Part shown: positions 1 through 8,514 of the stretch, piece after piece | How positions within the stretch are numbered: the first letter of the stretch is position 1 | Layout: each line of letters starts with the position of its first letter | Assembly: GCF_918697865.1 (NCBI RefSeq) | Contig: NZ_CAKKMV010000001.1 | Location: 372,001-436,000 of the forward strand | Source of the DNA: Massilia sp. Bi118 | Lineage (GTDB): Bacteria > Pseudomonadota > Gammaproteobacteria > Burkholderiales > Burkholderiaceae_D | DNA length: 64,000 nt | Direction of reading: 5' to 3' | Translations under genes and position numbers: made by a program | Notes under the pieces: model-generated | The model's database searches: none | What the model was told of the DNA's origin: nothing | Seen by the model: the letters and a program-made list of their open reading frames with translations, nothing else

Positions 1-595
1 GGCTGTCGACGTGGGTCTGTTCGGCCGTCCTCACGATCTCGGTAATATTTCGGCCTACCTCGGCGGCGCCACCGGACTCCAGGACTTCATGGGCTGGATC
101 GGCGCGAATTTCGATCCCGGGATCAGTTGGCAGGATCTCCAATGGATCCGTGACGAGTGGAAGGGCAAGCTGGTCATCAAGGGCATTCTCGATGAAGGCG
201 ATGCGCGTGATGCGCTGGCGTTTGGCGCCGACGGTATCGTCGTATCGAACCATGGCGGACGGCAGCTCGATGGCGCGCTGTCGACGGCCCGGGCGCTGCC
301 GTCGATCGCCGGCGCCGTCAACGGCCGGATGACCGTCTTCGTCGACGGCGGCGTCCGTACCGGCACCGATGTGTTCCGCATGCTCGCGCTGGGCGCCGAC
401 GGTGTGCTGATCGGCCGTGCTTTCGTATATGCCCTGGCGGCGCAAGGGCAGGCCGGCGTCGAACGCCTGCTGGCGATCATGGAGAAGGACATCCGCACGA
501 ACATGGTGCTGACCGGCGTGAAGTCCCTGCGGGATGTCGGACCGGAGTTGCTGGCCGCAGCCGCTGCAAGTGAAAACCTCCCTTGCGCGCAATAA
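1..595 (+). CDS. lldD: L-lactate dehydrogenase (FMN-dependent), 3' part
   Basis: This is the C-terminal ~198 residues of an FMN-dependent alpha-hydroxy acid dehydrogenase. The gene enters from the left edge with its first full codon at base 2. These enzymes oxidise L-lactate to pyruvate at the inner membrane and feed electrons to the quinone pool. The block [10 protein letters not shown] carries the family's active-site His and substrate Arg. The later block [11 protein letters not shown] with GADGVLIGR is the flavin phosphate-binding part of the TIM barrel. The open frame extends upstream of the GTG at base 11, so that GTG is not the true start. Related enzymes (glycolate or mandelate oxidising) share these motifs; lactate is the most likely substrate. 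Confidence 0.88.
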   Translation, partial: AVDVGLFGRPHDLGNISAYLGGATGLQDFMGWIGANFDPGISWQDLQWIRDEWKGKLVIKGILDEGDARDALAFGADGIVVSNHGGRQLDGALSTARALPSIAGAVNGRMTVFVDGGVRTGTDVFRMLALGADGVLIGRAFVYALAAQGQAGVERLLAIMEKDIRTNMVLTGVKSLRDVGPELLAAAAASENLPCAQ

Positions 596-671
596 CCGGG
601 TTTTCGTATATCGTGTCACTCGACAGCAAAATCAGCTGCCCTGGAATCGAACCCGATCAGATGGAGCTTGT

Positions 672-887
672 ATGCCTATTTATCGCGTCTGGTACCGCGA
701 CAACACCGAGCCCCTGCAATTCGCTGCGCCGAATCGTTGCAGCGATGAGGAAATTCTCGACCACATATTCGCTCACGAGCAAATCGCCCCGCTTGCCGCG
801 TCCAGCGTGAAAGAGCGCATCGAGGAAAACAATCTCGGTTCCGTGCGCTACACGGAAGACGAAAGCGAGATGAACCTCATCGAGTAG
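672..887 (+). CDS. small acidic hypothetical protein (71 aa)
   Basis: The start at 672 is preceded by GGAG at 663-666, five bases away. The frame is open further upstream, but those codons overlap the end of the lactate dehydrogenase and have no ribosome site. The product begins MPIYRVWYRDNT and is acidic, with a stretch SDEEILDHIFAHEQ likely to be helical. It has no signal peptide, membrane segment or Cys cluster. I do not recognise the family. It ends just before the right end of the TnpB element. Confidence 0.55.
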   Translation: MPIYRVWYRDNTEPLQFAAPNRCSDEEILDHIFAHEQIAPLAASSVKERIEENNLGSVRYTEDESEMNLIE

Positions 888-900
888 CGCCGGCCTTCTG

Positions 901-2292
901 CTAGCGAGAATGTGCGCAGAAGTGCGCGCCGTTCTCTTCCTGCCCCGAGCCGTCCTGCTGACCGTGCTCGTCTCTGACAGGCGTGACTTTCCCGCCTCCC
1001 GTCGGCCCCGTGCCGGCGGCAGTGCCTGACGTTACCGCCCGGCTCGCCTCGGGTAGCGCCATTCGCGCCGCGAGGGCGCCGGTGGCGAGCCGTTGCAAGT
1101 TGATCGCCGCGTTGACGTCGCGGTCTTGGTGCGCGCCGCAGGCCGTACAGGTCCAGGTCCGCTCGCCTAGAGTCAGCTCGCGCTTGCGCACTCCGCAGTG
1201 TGAACACAATTTGCTTGAGGGATACCAGCGGTCGGCCAGCACGATATCAGTGCCGTAGCGTGGCGCCTTGTACAGCAACTGGCGACGGAACTCGTAAAAG
1301 CCGACATCCGCGATTGCGCGCGACAGCCGAGCGTTGGCCAGCATGCCCTTGACGTTCAGGTCCTCGATCGCCACCGCTTGATTTTCGCGGCAGAGCCGGG
1401 TTGTGAGCTTGTGCGTGAAGTCGCGGCGGACCTGGGCGATCCTTGCCTGCAGGCGCGCTAGCGCCAGCGAGCCCTTGGTCCTGTTTTTTGATACCGGCAA
1501 GCGCGTGCCCTTCGGTATCCGGCCTATAATGCCGACCGCCGCCTTCGCGCTTTCCAGCTTGCGCGAAAGACCGCGCGATCGGATTCGCAGGCGTCGAAGT
1601 GCGCCTCGGAGTGGCCGTGGCGCGGCGATCTTTTCGCTGGTGGAGAGGGTTGCGGCGCTGATCACGCCAAGGTCGACGCCGACGATGCCGTTGTCAGTGC
1701 GGCGGCGCCGCGCCACGTCGTCCGGCACCTCGACCTGGACCGACAAGAACCATTGTTCCGCTTCGCGCGACACGCTTGCACCCAGGATCCGGCCGGGCCA
1801 GCGCAATGCCTCTCGCAGCGCCACGCGGCCGACCTTGGGCAGCACGGCCGTCTTTCCGTCGAGGCGGAACTTGTCGTTGGCGATATAGAAGCTATCGGTG
1901 CAGCGCCCCTTCTTTTTGAAGCGCGGCGGACGGGCCTTCTCTCCGGCGCGGCGCTGCGCGAAATAGCGGCTCCACGCCTTGGCAAGATTGGCGAAGGGCT
2001 GCGCGTGGGCGTCGCGGTGCACGGAACGCAGCCAAGGATTGCCGTCGGCATCGAGCCAGGCCGGGTCAAGGTACTTGATGGCGTTGAACTGTCTTTTGAG
2101 CGCCATCGCATTGGGCTTGCCGCCGCTGATCACCTGGCGAAGCGACTTGGCCAGCCCCCAGTTCCAGACCCGGCGTGCAGTGCCGGCCGCGCGCGCGAAA
2201 TACTCGCGCTGCCCGTCCGTGGCGTCAATCCTGATCCGGTGCGCCAGCAGCATGGCCCCCGTGTCCGCGCCTAACGTGTTTTCCATTATCAC
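901..2292 (-). CDS. tnpB: RNA-guided endonuclease TnpB family protein
   Basis: The protein has up to 463 residues and a split RuvC nuclease fold. The expected acidic residues are all present: D207 in VGVDLGV, E310 in AIEDLN and D392 in QDRDVNAA. A zinc finger (CSHC ... CTAC) lies between the last two. The N-terminal helix-turn-helix-like region and the RFKKKG segment are typical. TnpB proteins are cut-guiding nucleases that use an RNA from the transposon right end, so the transcript around its own 3' end (about 880-1000) is the expected guide source. The ~60-residue C-terminal tail is low complexity and may exist because it encodes that RNA. Met3 or the Met of MLLAHRIRI are alternative starts. 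The triad is intact, so it may be active. Confidence 0.85.
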   Translation of the reverse strand: MIMENTLGADTGAMLLAHRIRIDATDGQREYFARAAGTARRVWNWGLAKSLRQVISGGKPNAMALKRQFNAIKYLDPAWLDADGNPWLRSVHRDAHAQPFANLAKAWSRYFAQRRAGEKARPPRFKKKGRCTDSFYIANDKFRLDGKTAVLPKVGRVALREALRWPGRILGASVSREAEQWFLSVQVEVPDDVARRRRTDNGIVGVDLGVISAATLSTSEKIAAPRPLRGALRRLRIRSRGLSRKLESAKAAVGIIGRIPKGTRLPVSKNRTKGSLALARLQARIAQVRRDFTHKLTTRLCRENQAVAIEDLNVKGMLANARLSRAIADVGFYEFRRQLLYKAPRYGTDIVLADRWYPSSKLCSHCGVRKRELTLGERTWTCTACGAHQDRDVNAAINLQRLATGALAARMALPEASRAVTSGTAAGTGPTGGGKVTPVRDEHGQQDGSGQEENGAHFCAHSR

Positions 2293-2312
2293 GATTCGAC
2301 ACTTCTACGCAC
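911..2312 (-). mobile_element. solo TnpB insertion element (IS605/IS1341-like)
   Basis: The element has a tnpB gene but no tnpA transposase. A 7-bp hairpin with a GAAG loop at 912-929 fits the subterminal palindrome of an IS200/IS605-type right end. The sequence GTGCGCAGAAGTG at 912-924 (+ strand) recurs as GTGCGTAGAAGTG on the - strand at 2300-2312, with 12 of 13 bases the same. I take these as the approximate boundaries. The left end supplies the stop codon of the neighbouring fsr-like gene. Without TnpA the element would have to be moved in trans. Confidence 0.6.
912..929. repeat. right-end hairpin of the TnpB element
   Basis: GTGCGCA and TGCGCGC pair through seven bases (one wobble) around a GAAG loop. 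The hairpin sits inside the last codons of tnpB, as in IS200/IS605 ends where a subterminal hairpin is the recognition structure. The assignment rests on position and fold only. Confidence 0.5.
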
Positions 2313-3534
2313 GCTTGGTTCGACTAGAGTCTAGCTCCATCTTCGGCAGCAGCGCCGCCAGAATCCCCAGCAGCGGCAGGAAGGACGCGATCCGGTACAC
2401 CTGCTCGATGCCCGCCACGTCCGCGATATGCCCCATCGCCGCGGCGCCGATGCCGCTGACGCCGAACATCAGGCCGAAGAAGATCCCGGCGATCATGCCG
2501 ACCTTGCCCGGCACCAGCTCCTGGGCGAACACCACGATGGCCGAGAAGGCCGACGACATCACCAGGCCGATTACCACCGACAGCACCGCCGTCCAGCCCA
2601 GGCTGGCATAGGGCAGGGCCAGCGTGAACGGCGCGGCGCCCAGGATCGAGACCCAGATCACGCGCTTGCGGCCGATGCGGTCGCCGATCGGGCCGCCGGC
2701 GAAGGTGCCGACCGCCACCGAGGCCAGGAACAAGAACAGATACATCTGCGCGGTGCCGACCGGGACGTGGAATTTTTCGATCAGGAAGAACGTGTAGTAG
2801 CTCGACAGGCTGGCCATGTAGATGTACTTCGAGAACACCAGCATCGCCAGCACCGCCAGCGCCTGGATCACGCGCTTGCGCGGCAGCGGCGGACCGGCAT
2901 GCAGCGCCGCCTTCCTGGTCGCACTTTTCAGATGGCTGCCGTACCAGCGGCTGACGCCTACCAGTACCAGCACCGCCAGCACCACCAGGATCGCGCACCA
3001 GGCGAACTTGCCGTGGCCGCGGCCGACCAGGATCGCGGCCGCCAGCAGCGGGCCGAGCGCCGATCCGAGATTGCCGCCGACCTGGAACAGCGATTGCGCA
3101 AAGCCGAAGCGCCCGCCCGAGGCCAGGCGCGCCACGCGCGATGCCTCCGGGTGGAAAGTCGAGGAGCCGACGCCGATCATGCCGGCGCCCAGCAGCAGCA
3201 TGCCAAAGCTGCCCGCCATCGACAGCAGACCCACGCCCAATAAAGTCATGCACATCCCCATCGGCAGCAGGAAGGGCATCGGGTGCTTGTCCGTGTACAG
3301 GCCGATCCAGGGCTGCAGCAGCGAAGCCGTACACTGGAAGGTCAGGGTGATCAAACCGACCTGCGCGAAGCTGAGCGCGAACTCCTGTTTGAGCAGCGGG
3401 TAGATCGCCGGCAGCGCGGCCTGCACGCAGTCGTTGAGCAGATGGACGAAGGCGACCGAGAACAGGATTTGCAGGACGGCGCCGGAGGCCTTGGCCTGGA
3501 CGGGGGCGGCAGTAGAAGTGGTAGGTGTGGTCAT
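2305..3534 (-). CDS. fsr: MFS exporter, fosmidomycin-resistance (Fsr) family
   Basis: This 409-residue, 12-helix major facilitator transporter closely follows the Fsr pattern. It has an early HLLND motif, TDKHPMP in the first loop, and SSTFHPEASRVAR, QSLFQVGGNLGSALGPL and GGPIGDRIGRKRVIW in the expected places. Fsr proteins export fosmidomycin and similar small polar compounds by proton antiport. The C-terminus is odd: after the conserved LPLLGILAALLPK the tail MELDSSRTKRA is unlike the usual short end, and its stop codon lies in the left boundary of the TnpB element. The insertion therefore seems to have replaced the last residues. The gene is divergent from the AraC-type regulator at 3590, which may control it. 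Confidence 0.85.
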   Translation of the reverse strand: MTTPTTSTAAPVQAKASGAVLQILFSVAFVHLLNDCVQAALPAIYPLLKQEFALSFAQVGLITLTFQCTASLLQPWIGLYTDKHPMPFLLPMGMCMTLLGVGLLSMAGSFGMLLLGAGMIGVGSSTFHPEASRVARLASGGRFGFAQSLFQVGGNLGSALGPLLAAAILVGRGHGKFAWCAILVVLAVLVLVGVSRWYGSHLKSATRKAALHAGPPLPRKRVIQALAVLAMLVFSKYIYMASLSSYYTFFLIEKFHVPVGTAQMYLFLFLASVAVGTFAGGPIGDRIGRKRVIWVSILGAAPFTLALPYASLGWTAVLSVVIGLVMSSAFSAIVVFAQELVPGKVGMIAGIFFGLMFGVSGIGAAAMGHIADVAGIEQVYRIASFLPLLGILAALLPKMELDSSRTKRA

Positions 3535-3589
3535 GGCAGCCAGTGTAATATGGGCAATCCGAACGCATATTCCATTAATCGTCGCCCAA

Positions 3590-4378
3590 GTGACACTGAA
3601 GCCTTCTCCCCGCTATCGTCAACGCTTCAGTGCGCTGCCGCGCAGCGTCACCGCGGTGCCTTCCGAAGCCCGGCACGGCGACATGATCGAGGCCCACAGC
3701 CATCCCTGGGTCCAGCTGCTCTACGCCAGCGGCGGCACGATGCGCGTGCGGACCGAGCACGGCGTGTGGATCATCCCGCCGCGCCGCGCGCTGCTGATCG
3801 CGCCCGGCGTGCTGCACGAGCTGACCATGCTCAGCAAGGTCAACATGCGCACCCTCTACATCGACGCCGAAGCGGCCGGCAGCCTGGTTGCCGATTGCAA
3901 GGTGCTCGAAGTGAGCCCGCTGCTGCGCGAGCTGATCCTGGCGCTGGCTGCGGAGCCGGTCGACTATCCGCCGGAGAGCCGCGGCGCCGACCTGGCGCGC
4001 CTGATCCTGTCCGAGCTGGCAGCCATGGAGACAGTGCCGATCGCCGTCCCCTGGCCGCGCGACCGCCGCCTGCAGGCCCTGTGCACGGAAATCATGGCGC
4101 GGCCCGGCAGCCCGCGCCGGCTGGACGACCTGGCACTCGACGCCGGCGCCAGCGCGCGCACGCTGATCCGCCTGTTCCCGAAGGAGACCGGACTGCACTA
4201 CCGCCAGTGGGTCCAGCAGGTGCATTTGGCGCACGCCTTCGAGATGCTGGCGCGCGGCGAAAGCGTGGGGGCAGTGGCGCGCACGCTGGGCTATGCCAGC
4301 CCGAGCGCGTTCACGAGCATGTTCAGGCGTTTGCTGGGCAGGACGCCGCAGCATTATTTGGCCGAATGGAAAAAATAG
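3590..4378 (+). CDS. AraC-family transcriptional regulator
   Basis: An N-terminal cupin-like sensor (residues ~10-130, with EAHSHPWVQLLYASGG and PPRRALLIAPGVLHEL) is followed by two helix-turn-helix units, the second containing LGYASPSAFTSMFRRLLGRTPQHY. This AraC type usually controls an adjacent exporter, and the fsr-like gene diverges from it. I chose the GTG at 3590, which gives the usual ~262 residues. An ATG at 3533 is in frame but would overlap the first codon of the divergent gene. No strong ribosome site marks either start. The inducer is unknown. Confidence 0.8.
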   Translation: MTLKPSPRYRQRFSALPRSVTAVPSEARHGDMIEAHSHPWVQLLYASGGTMRVRTEHGVWIIPPRRALLIAPGVLHELTMLSKVNMRTLYIDAEAAGSLVADCKVLEVSPLLRELILALAAEPVDYPPESRGADLARLILSELAAMETVPIAVPWPRDRRLQALCTEIMARPGSPRRLDDLALDAGASARTLIRLFPKETGLHYRQWVQQVHLAHAFEMLARGESVGAVARTLGYASPSAFTSMFRRLLGRTPQHYLAEWKK

Positions 4379-4496
4379 GCGCCGCCGGCCGGGGGAGGAG
4401 TGGCACTGTCGCACTCGCATGCGGCAGCACCTCGCGGCCAGCGGCGCTGACTACGATAAGCGCGTCATCGCGCAGGAGGTTTGCGCGGGATCAAGT

Positions 4497-4937
4497 TCAC
4501 TTCAACTCGATGCGCTTGATATTCCGCCGCCACTCAGCCAGCGACTGCAGCGTATCGGTTTCCGCATCCTCGACCAGGATGTCCTCGCCGGTCTTGGCGA
4601 CGAGGAAGCTGGCGCGGCGGTGCACGTTCTGCTTGCGGTTTTCCACGAAGCTGAGCTGGTAGTAGGGCTTGCCCTCGATGATGCGCGGCGCCGGATCGTC
4701 CTCGATCACGGCGCCGTGCACCTTGCCGCGCGAATCCTTTTCGATCTGCTCCGACCATGCTTTCAGCTCCGGCACCGCCATCAGCTGGGCGATGGCCTGG
4801 TCGCGCGTGCGCGCAGGCGCGGCGGGGGCTTCGACAGCGGCCGGTTTGGGCGGCGGCGGTGCTTCGCGCTTGCAGGCGGCAAGGGCGCAGAGGGCGAGGG
4901 CGGTGGCGCCGAGCAGGCGGGCAGGATGGATAGACAT
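4497..4937 (-). CDS. putative lipoprotein of unknown function
   Basis: This 146-residue protein has a signal peptide with the lipobox LAAC (Cys at ~22), then a Pro/Ala-rich linker and a compact soluble domain of ~100 residues. It should be lipidated and anchored on the periplasmic side. The domain alternates strand and helix and contains YYQLSFVENRKQNVHRRASFLV. I do not recognise the family. It lies 36 bases downstream of the LanC-like gene on the same strand and could be the last gene of that operon. Confidence 0.75.
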   Translation of the reverse strand: MSIHPARLLGATALALCALAACKREAPPPPKPAAVEAPAAPARTRDQAIAQLMAVPELKAWSEQIEKDSRGKVHGAVIEDDPAPRIIEGKPYYQLSFVENRKQNVHRRASFLVAKTGEDILVEDAETDTLQSLAEWRRNIKRIELK

Positions 4938-4973
4938 TGAAGCAGTCTACACCCAGCATAGTCTCACAGCAAC

Positions 4974-6191
4974 TTATCGCTGGAACACGTCGAGGGTCGG
5001 AAAGTCCGCTTCCGCGCGGAGGCAATCCCACAGGTAGATGGCGAAACCGGGGTCGCCGGTCCACAGCGAATAGCGGCCCTGGCCATAGTGCGCGGCATCG
5101 CGTTCCACCTGATGGATACCGTGCATGGCGAAGGCGCGCGCCCGCTCGAGCCAGCGCGGGTCGCCGGTGCGTTGGTACAGGACCAGCAGGGCATAGCCGT
5201 TGCCGCCGGTGCCGTGGCACAGGTTCGAACCCTTCGCGAGCGGCCCGGCCGCCCACACGGTCTCGCCGGCGGCCAGCAGCAGATCGTCGAGTTCCTCGCC
5301 GGGAAAGCCGGCCAGGCAGATTACGAAGCCCGGCGCCCCATGGCAGAACTGCAGCAGCTTCTTGTCCGCTTCCCTTTGCGTGCCGAACAGCTGCGGGCGC
5401 CAGTTGGCCTGCGTCCCTTCGAGGTCGGCCGTGCGGCGCACGGTGCTGGCGATACAGCGCCGCCATTCTTCCCAGCGGTCGTCGTCGAGCAGATGGCGGC
5501 CGCGGATCAGCGGCACGGCGGCGGCGATGAAACCGTGGACCGCATCCAGGTAGCTCGAGCGGCGGCCGTACAGCTCCTGGGTCCAGTAGGCGCAGCCGTG
5601 TTCCTCGGACCATGCGAGCTGCCGCCACAGGGTGTCGGCGGTGGCGCGGAACAGTGCGGCCCAGGATGGATCGCCGCTGCGTTCGTGGAGGAAGAGTGCG
5701 GCCAGCAGGGTGCCCGGCGCGCCCCACATCAGTTCGCGCGCCGGGTGTTCGATGTTGCCGGCGATGCGTTCGTGCAGCGCCTGCGTATGGCGGGTGTCGC
5801 CCGGTTCGCGCGCCAGGGCCATCATCAGGATCGGCGTGTCGCCCATCAGCCAGGAGGCGCGTTCGCCGGCCAGCCCCTGCGCATCGAGCCAGCCGCGGTT
5901 GGCGGCCAGCAGATGCCCGACACCGGCCAGGTAATCGCGCGACAGGCGCACTGCGCCGCAATCCTGCAGGTAGTGCAGGGCCCAGACGACACCGGCGGCG
6001 CCGTGGTAGAGCGGCGTCTCGACCATGTCCGGGCCATCGCCTTCGCGGTCGAGCGGGTGCAGGGGCCAGTAGCTGCCGGCGTCGAAGCGGGCTTCGGTGC
6101 CGGCGACGATGTCCGCGATGGCAGCCCGCGCGCGGGCTTCGTCCCAGGGGCGCGGGTCCAGGGCTTCATGGCGGGTGGGGTCGTAGAGCAT
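4974..6191 (-). CDS. stand-alone LanC-like (LANCL family) protein
   Basis: This 405-residue protein shows the repeating GxxG turns of the alpha/alpha-toroid LanC fold: YHGAAGV, LMGDTPI, MWGAPGTL, AVHGFIAA, FCHGAPGF, LCHGTGGNGY and WTGDPGF. The three zinc ligands expected from LanC cyclases are present as Cys283, Cys325 and His326. LanC cyclases add Cys thiols to dehydrated residues; stand-alone relatives (LANCL) are linked to glutathione addition to dehydroamino acids. There is no lantibiotic precursor, LanB or LanM nearby, so peptide maturation is unlikely. It lies 10 bases after the alcohol dehydrogenase and is probably co-transcribed with it. The substrate is unknown. Confidence 0.8.
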   Translation of the reverse strand: MLYDPTRHEALDPRPWDEARARAAIADIVAGTEARFDAGSYWPLHPLDREGDGPDMVETPLYHGAAGVVWALHYLQDCGAVRLSRDYLAGVGHLLAANRGWLDAQGLAGERASWLMGDTPILMMALAREPGDTRHTQALHERIAGNIEHPARELMWGAPGTLLAALFLHERSGDPSWAALFRATADTLWRQLAWSEEHGCAYWTQELYGRRSSYLDAVHGFIAAAVPLIRGRHLLDDDRWEEWRRCIASTVRRTADLEGTQANWRPQLFGTQREADKKLLQFCHGAPGFVICLAGFPGEELDDLLLAAGETVWAAGPLAKGSNLCHGTGGNGYALLVLYQRTGDPRWLERARAFAMHGIHQVERDAAHYGQGRYSLWTGDPGFAIYLWDCLRAEADFPTLDVFQR

Positions 6192-6201
6192 GGGCGTGAT
6201 T

Positions 6202-7293
6202 CTACTCGCCCATCTCCTCCTTCAGCGACGCCATGTCGATCACATAGCGGAAGCGCACGTCGCCCTGCTCGACTTTTTTGTACGCGTCGTTGATGTCCTG
6301 GATGCGGATCATCTCGACGTCCGGGCCGATGTTGTGCTGGGCGCAGAAGTCCAGCACTTCCTGGGTCTCGGCCAGGTTGCCGATCAGCGAACCGGCAACG
6401 GTGCGGCGCTTGAAAGCCACCTGCATGTTGTCGACCGGCGCCATTGGCTCCAGCGCGCCGACCAGCACCAGCGCGGCGTTCCGCTTGAGCAGCTGGACGT
6501 AGTTGTTGATGTCGTGCTTTTCCGGCACCGTCGACAGCATGAAGTCGAAGCTCGCCTCCAGGTCCTTCAGGGCCTTCTTGTCGTCTTCGATGACGGCGTC
6601 CACGCCCAGCTTCTTCGCTTCCTCGATCTTCTCTTTCGTCGTCGTGAACATCGTCACCTCGGCGCCCATGGCCTTGGCGATCTTGGCGGCCATGTGGCCC
6701 AGGCCGCCCATGCCGATGATGCCGACCTTGTCGCCGGCCTTGACGCCCCAGTGCTTCAGCGGCGAGTAGGTGGTGACGCCGGCGCACAGGATGGGCGCGG
6801 CCACTTCGGGCTTCAGCTGGGCCGGGATCTTCAGCACGAAGTCTTCCTTCACCACCAGCATGCTGGAATAGCCGCCGAAGGTGTTGTCGACGCCGTAGAT
6901 GTTCTCGCCGACTTTGCTCTTCGGCTGCATCGGACCGTTGTAGGTGGCCAGCCAGCTGTTGGGCGCCATGCAGTAGTTCTGGTCGCCGCTGGAGCAGGCT
7001 TCGCACTTGCCGCAGCTGTCGATCATGCAGCCGACGCCGACCAGGTCGCCCACCGCATGCTTGCGCACGGCCGGCCCGACCCTGGTCACGCGGCCGACGA
7101 TTTCATGTCCCGGCACGCAGGGATAGACCGTGTTGTGCCACTCGTTCTTGACCTGGTGGATGTCCGAATGGCAGACGCCGCAGTACAGCACCTCGATCTC
7201 GACCTCATGCGCCTTGGCATCCTCGCGCTCGAATTCGTATTTTTTCAGGCGGCTGAACGAGTGCTTCGCCGCGTAACCGGTGACCTTGATCAT
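6202..7293 (-). CDS. zinc-dependent NAD(P) alcohol dehydrogenase (YahK/CAD type)
   Basis: This 363-residue medium-chain dehydrogenase has catalytic zinc ligands in YCGVCHSD and PGHEIVGRV, and structural zinc Cys residues in CGKCEACSSGDQNYC. The Rossmann motif is GMGGLGHMAAK. The subgroup reduces aldehydes to alcohols in the cytoplasm, usually with NADPH. I chose the ATG at 7293 because GGGAGG sits just upstream and the product then starts MIKVTGYAAK, as in YahK relatives. A frame extension to 7323 has no support. It heads the leftward group with the LanC-like gene. Confidence 0.88.
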   Translation of the reverse strand: MIKVTGYAAKHSFSRLKKYEFEREDAKAHEVEIEVLYCGVCHSDIHQVKNEWHNTVYPCVPGHEIVGRVTRVGPAVRKHAVGDLVGVGCMIDSCGKCEACSSGDQNYCMAPNSWLATYNGPMQPKSKVGENIYGVDNTFGGYSSMLVVKEDFVLKIPAQLKPEVAAPILCAGVTTYSPLKHWGVKAGDKVGIIGMGGLGHMAAKIAKAMGAEVTMFTTTKEKIEEAKKLGVDAVIEDDKKALKDLEASFDFMLSTVPEKHDINNYVQLLKRNAALVLVGALEPMAPVDNMQVAFKRRTVAGSLIGNLAETQEVLDFCAQHNIGPDVEMIRIQDINDAYKKVEQGDVRFRYVIDMASLKEEMGE

Positions 7294-7482
7294 GTTCCCT
7301 CCCCATGTGAAAAGTCTGAACACAGTAGGGGAGAGGCGGGCTCGGGTCTGTTAGGTTGCGCGCTTAGATTCGTCAAATTTGCGCGTCGAGTTTCCAGCAG
7401 ATTGATGCGTTGCGTCCCCTCAAGCCATAGCAGTGCCTGGCAAGCAAGAATCGCCGATGCACTCAACCAATAGGAGACAGGA

Positions 7483-7980
7483 ATGGCAGCTGACGCATAT
7501 TTGCAAATCGATGGCATCAAGGGTGAATCGGCCGACGCGGGCCACCAGGGCTGGATCGAGCTCACCTCGGCTCATTGGGGCGTGACGCAGCCCCGAAGTT
7601 CCAGCGTGTCCACCGCAGGCGGCCACACCGTTGGTCATGCCGAGCACCGGACCCTGAGCTTCACCAAGCTCGTTGATCTCGCCTCGCCGGTTCTGATGCA
7701 GCACTGCTCGACCGGCAAGACAATTCCCAAGGCCAGGATCGAATTCATGCGCGCCGATGGCGACGGCAAGCCGGTGAGGTACTACCAAGTCGAGCTGGAG
7801 AATGTGATGTTGTCCCACATGGACCAGGTGATGCGCGACGGCGGCGGCATCGTCCAGGACGAGATCGGCATGTGCTTCTCGAAGGTGAAGTGGTCGTACA
7901 CGCAGCAGAAGATCGGCGGCGGCAGCGGCGGCAGTACGACCGGCGGCTGGGACTTGGCTTGCCGGAAAACCTGCGCGTGA
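7483..7980 (+). CDS. hcp: Hcp family type VI secretion tube protein
   Basis: This 165-residue Hcp monomer begins MAADAYLQIDGIKGES and has the conserved HRTLSFTKLVD and QVELENVMLSHM segments. Hcp hexamers form the tube expelled by type VI secretion, and small effectors travel inside it. AGGAG lies eight bases before the start. The C-terminal tail is Gly/Ser-rich and ends CRKTCA, unlike a standard Hcp end. No other type VI structural gene is in the window, so this is an orphan hcp of the kind that sits upstream of an effector and immunity pair. That is exactly what follows. Confidence 0.88.
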   Translation: MAADAYLQIDGIKGESADAGHQGWIELTSAHWGVTQPRSSSVSTAGGHTVGHAEHRTLSFTKLVDLASPVLMQHCSTGKTIPKARIEFMRADGDGKPVRYYQVELENVMLSHMDQVMRDGGGIVQDEIGMCFSKVKWSYTQQKIGGGSGGSTTGGWDLACRKTCA

Positions 7981-7990
7981 GGAGCTGACC

Positions 7991-8514
7991 ATGGTCGTTC
8001 CAATTCAACCGAAAGACCGGCGTGGCTACTTCATGTTGCCGCAGGCGCCCGAACAGGCGGGCTATTACGTGTACGGTAACCTGCATGGAGTGTCCGGTAC
8101 TGGTCGCCTTGCTCAGTATGCTCACCCCAATATGCTCACCTATATTTTCCAGATCGAGCGGGAGTGGCAGGCCATGTGTGATCGAAAGTTTGGGATCGGG
8201 AGCATCAGCATCGACGGAGGTGAAGCGTTCGACAAGCACAAGACACACCGGCAAGGTATTGAGATGGATTGCCGCCCTGTGCGTAAAGACTACGTGACGG
8301 GCCAAAGCGCTCGCTGCACCTATCGGGACAAGGTGTGTACGACCAGGAGGCAACAATTATGTTGATTCGTCTGTTCCTGGATCACCCATGGACGAGGATC
8401 GTTTTTTTCAATGACGAGATAGTACAAAAAGCACTAGGTCCAGCCCGCGTGAAATCCGTCATCAACCATAACGACCATTTCCATGTTGAACTCTGGCCGA
8501 GGTACGCATCATGA
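7991..8514 (+). pseudogene. type VI-linked LAS-type peptidoglycan endopeptidase effector, frameshifted
   Basis: The first frame (7991-8365) gives 124 residues with KTHRQGIEMDCRPVRKD, which holds the HxxxxxxD half of the LAS zinc-peptidase signature (MepA/VanX-like). The second half, HNDHFHVEL with the HxH ligands, is in another frame ending at 8514. The frames meet at GTGTGT (8333-8338). Removing one GT restores a continuous 173-residue enzyme reading ...RDKVYDQEAT.... Such enzymes cut peptide cross-links in murein, which fits an antibacterial effector. It follows hcp by 10 bases with GGAG upstream, and its stop overlaps the next start (ATGA at 8511-8514). It could be a true mutation, slippage-based phase switching or a base-call error. 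Confidence 0.75.

Noticed and set aside
2324..3568. Second leftward open frame over the fsr-like gene
   Set aside because: It is one base out of register with the real gene and yields an Arg/Gly/Ala-rich product with no membrane pattern.
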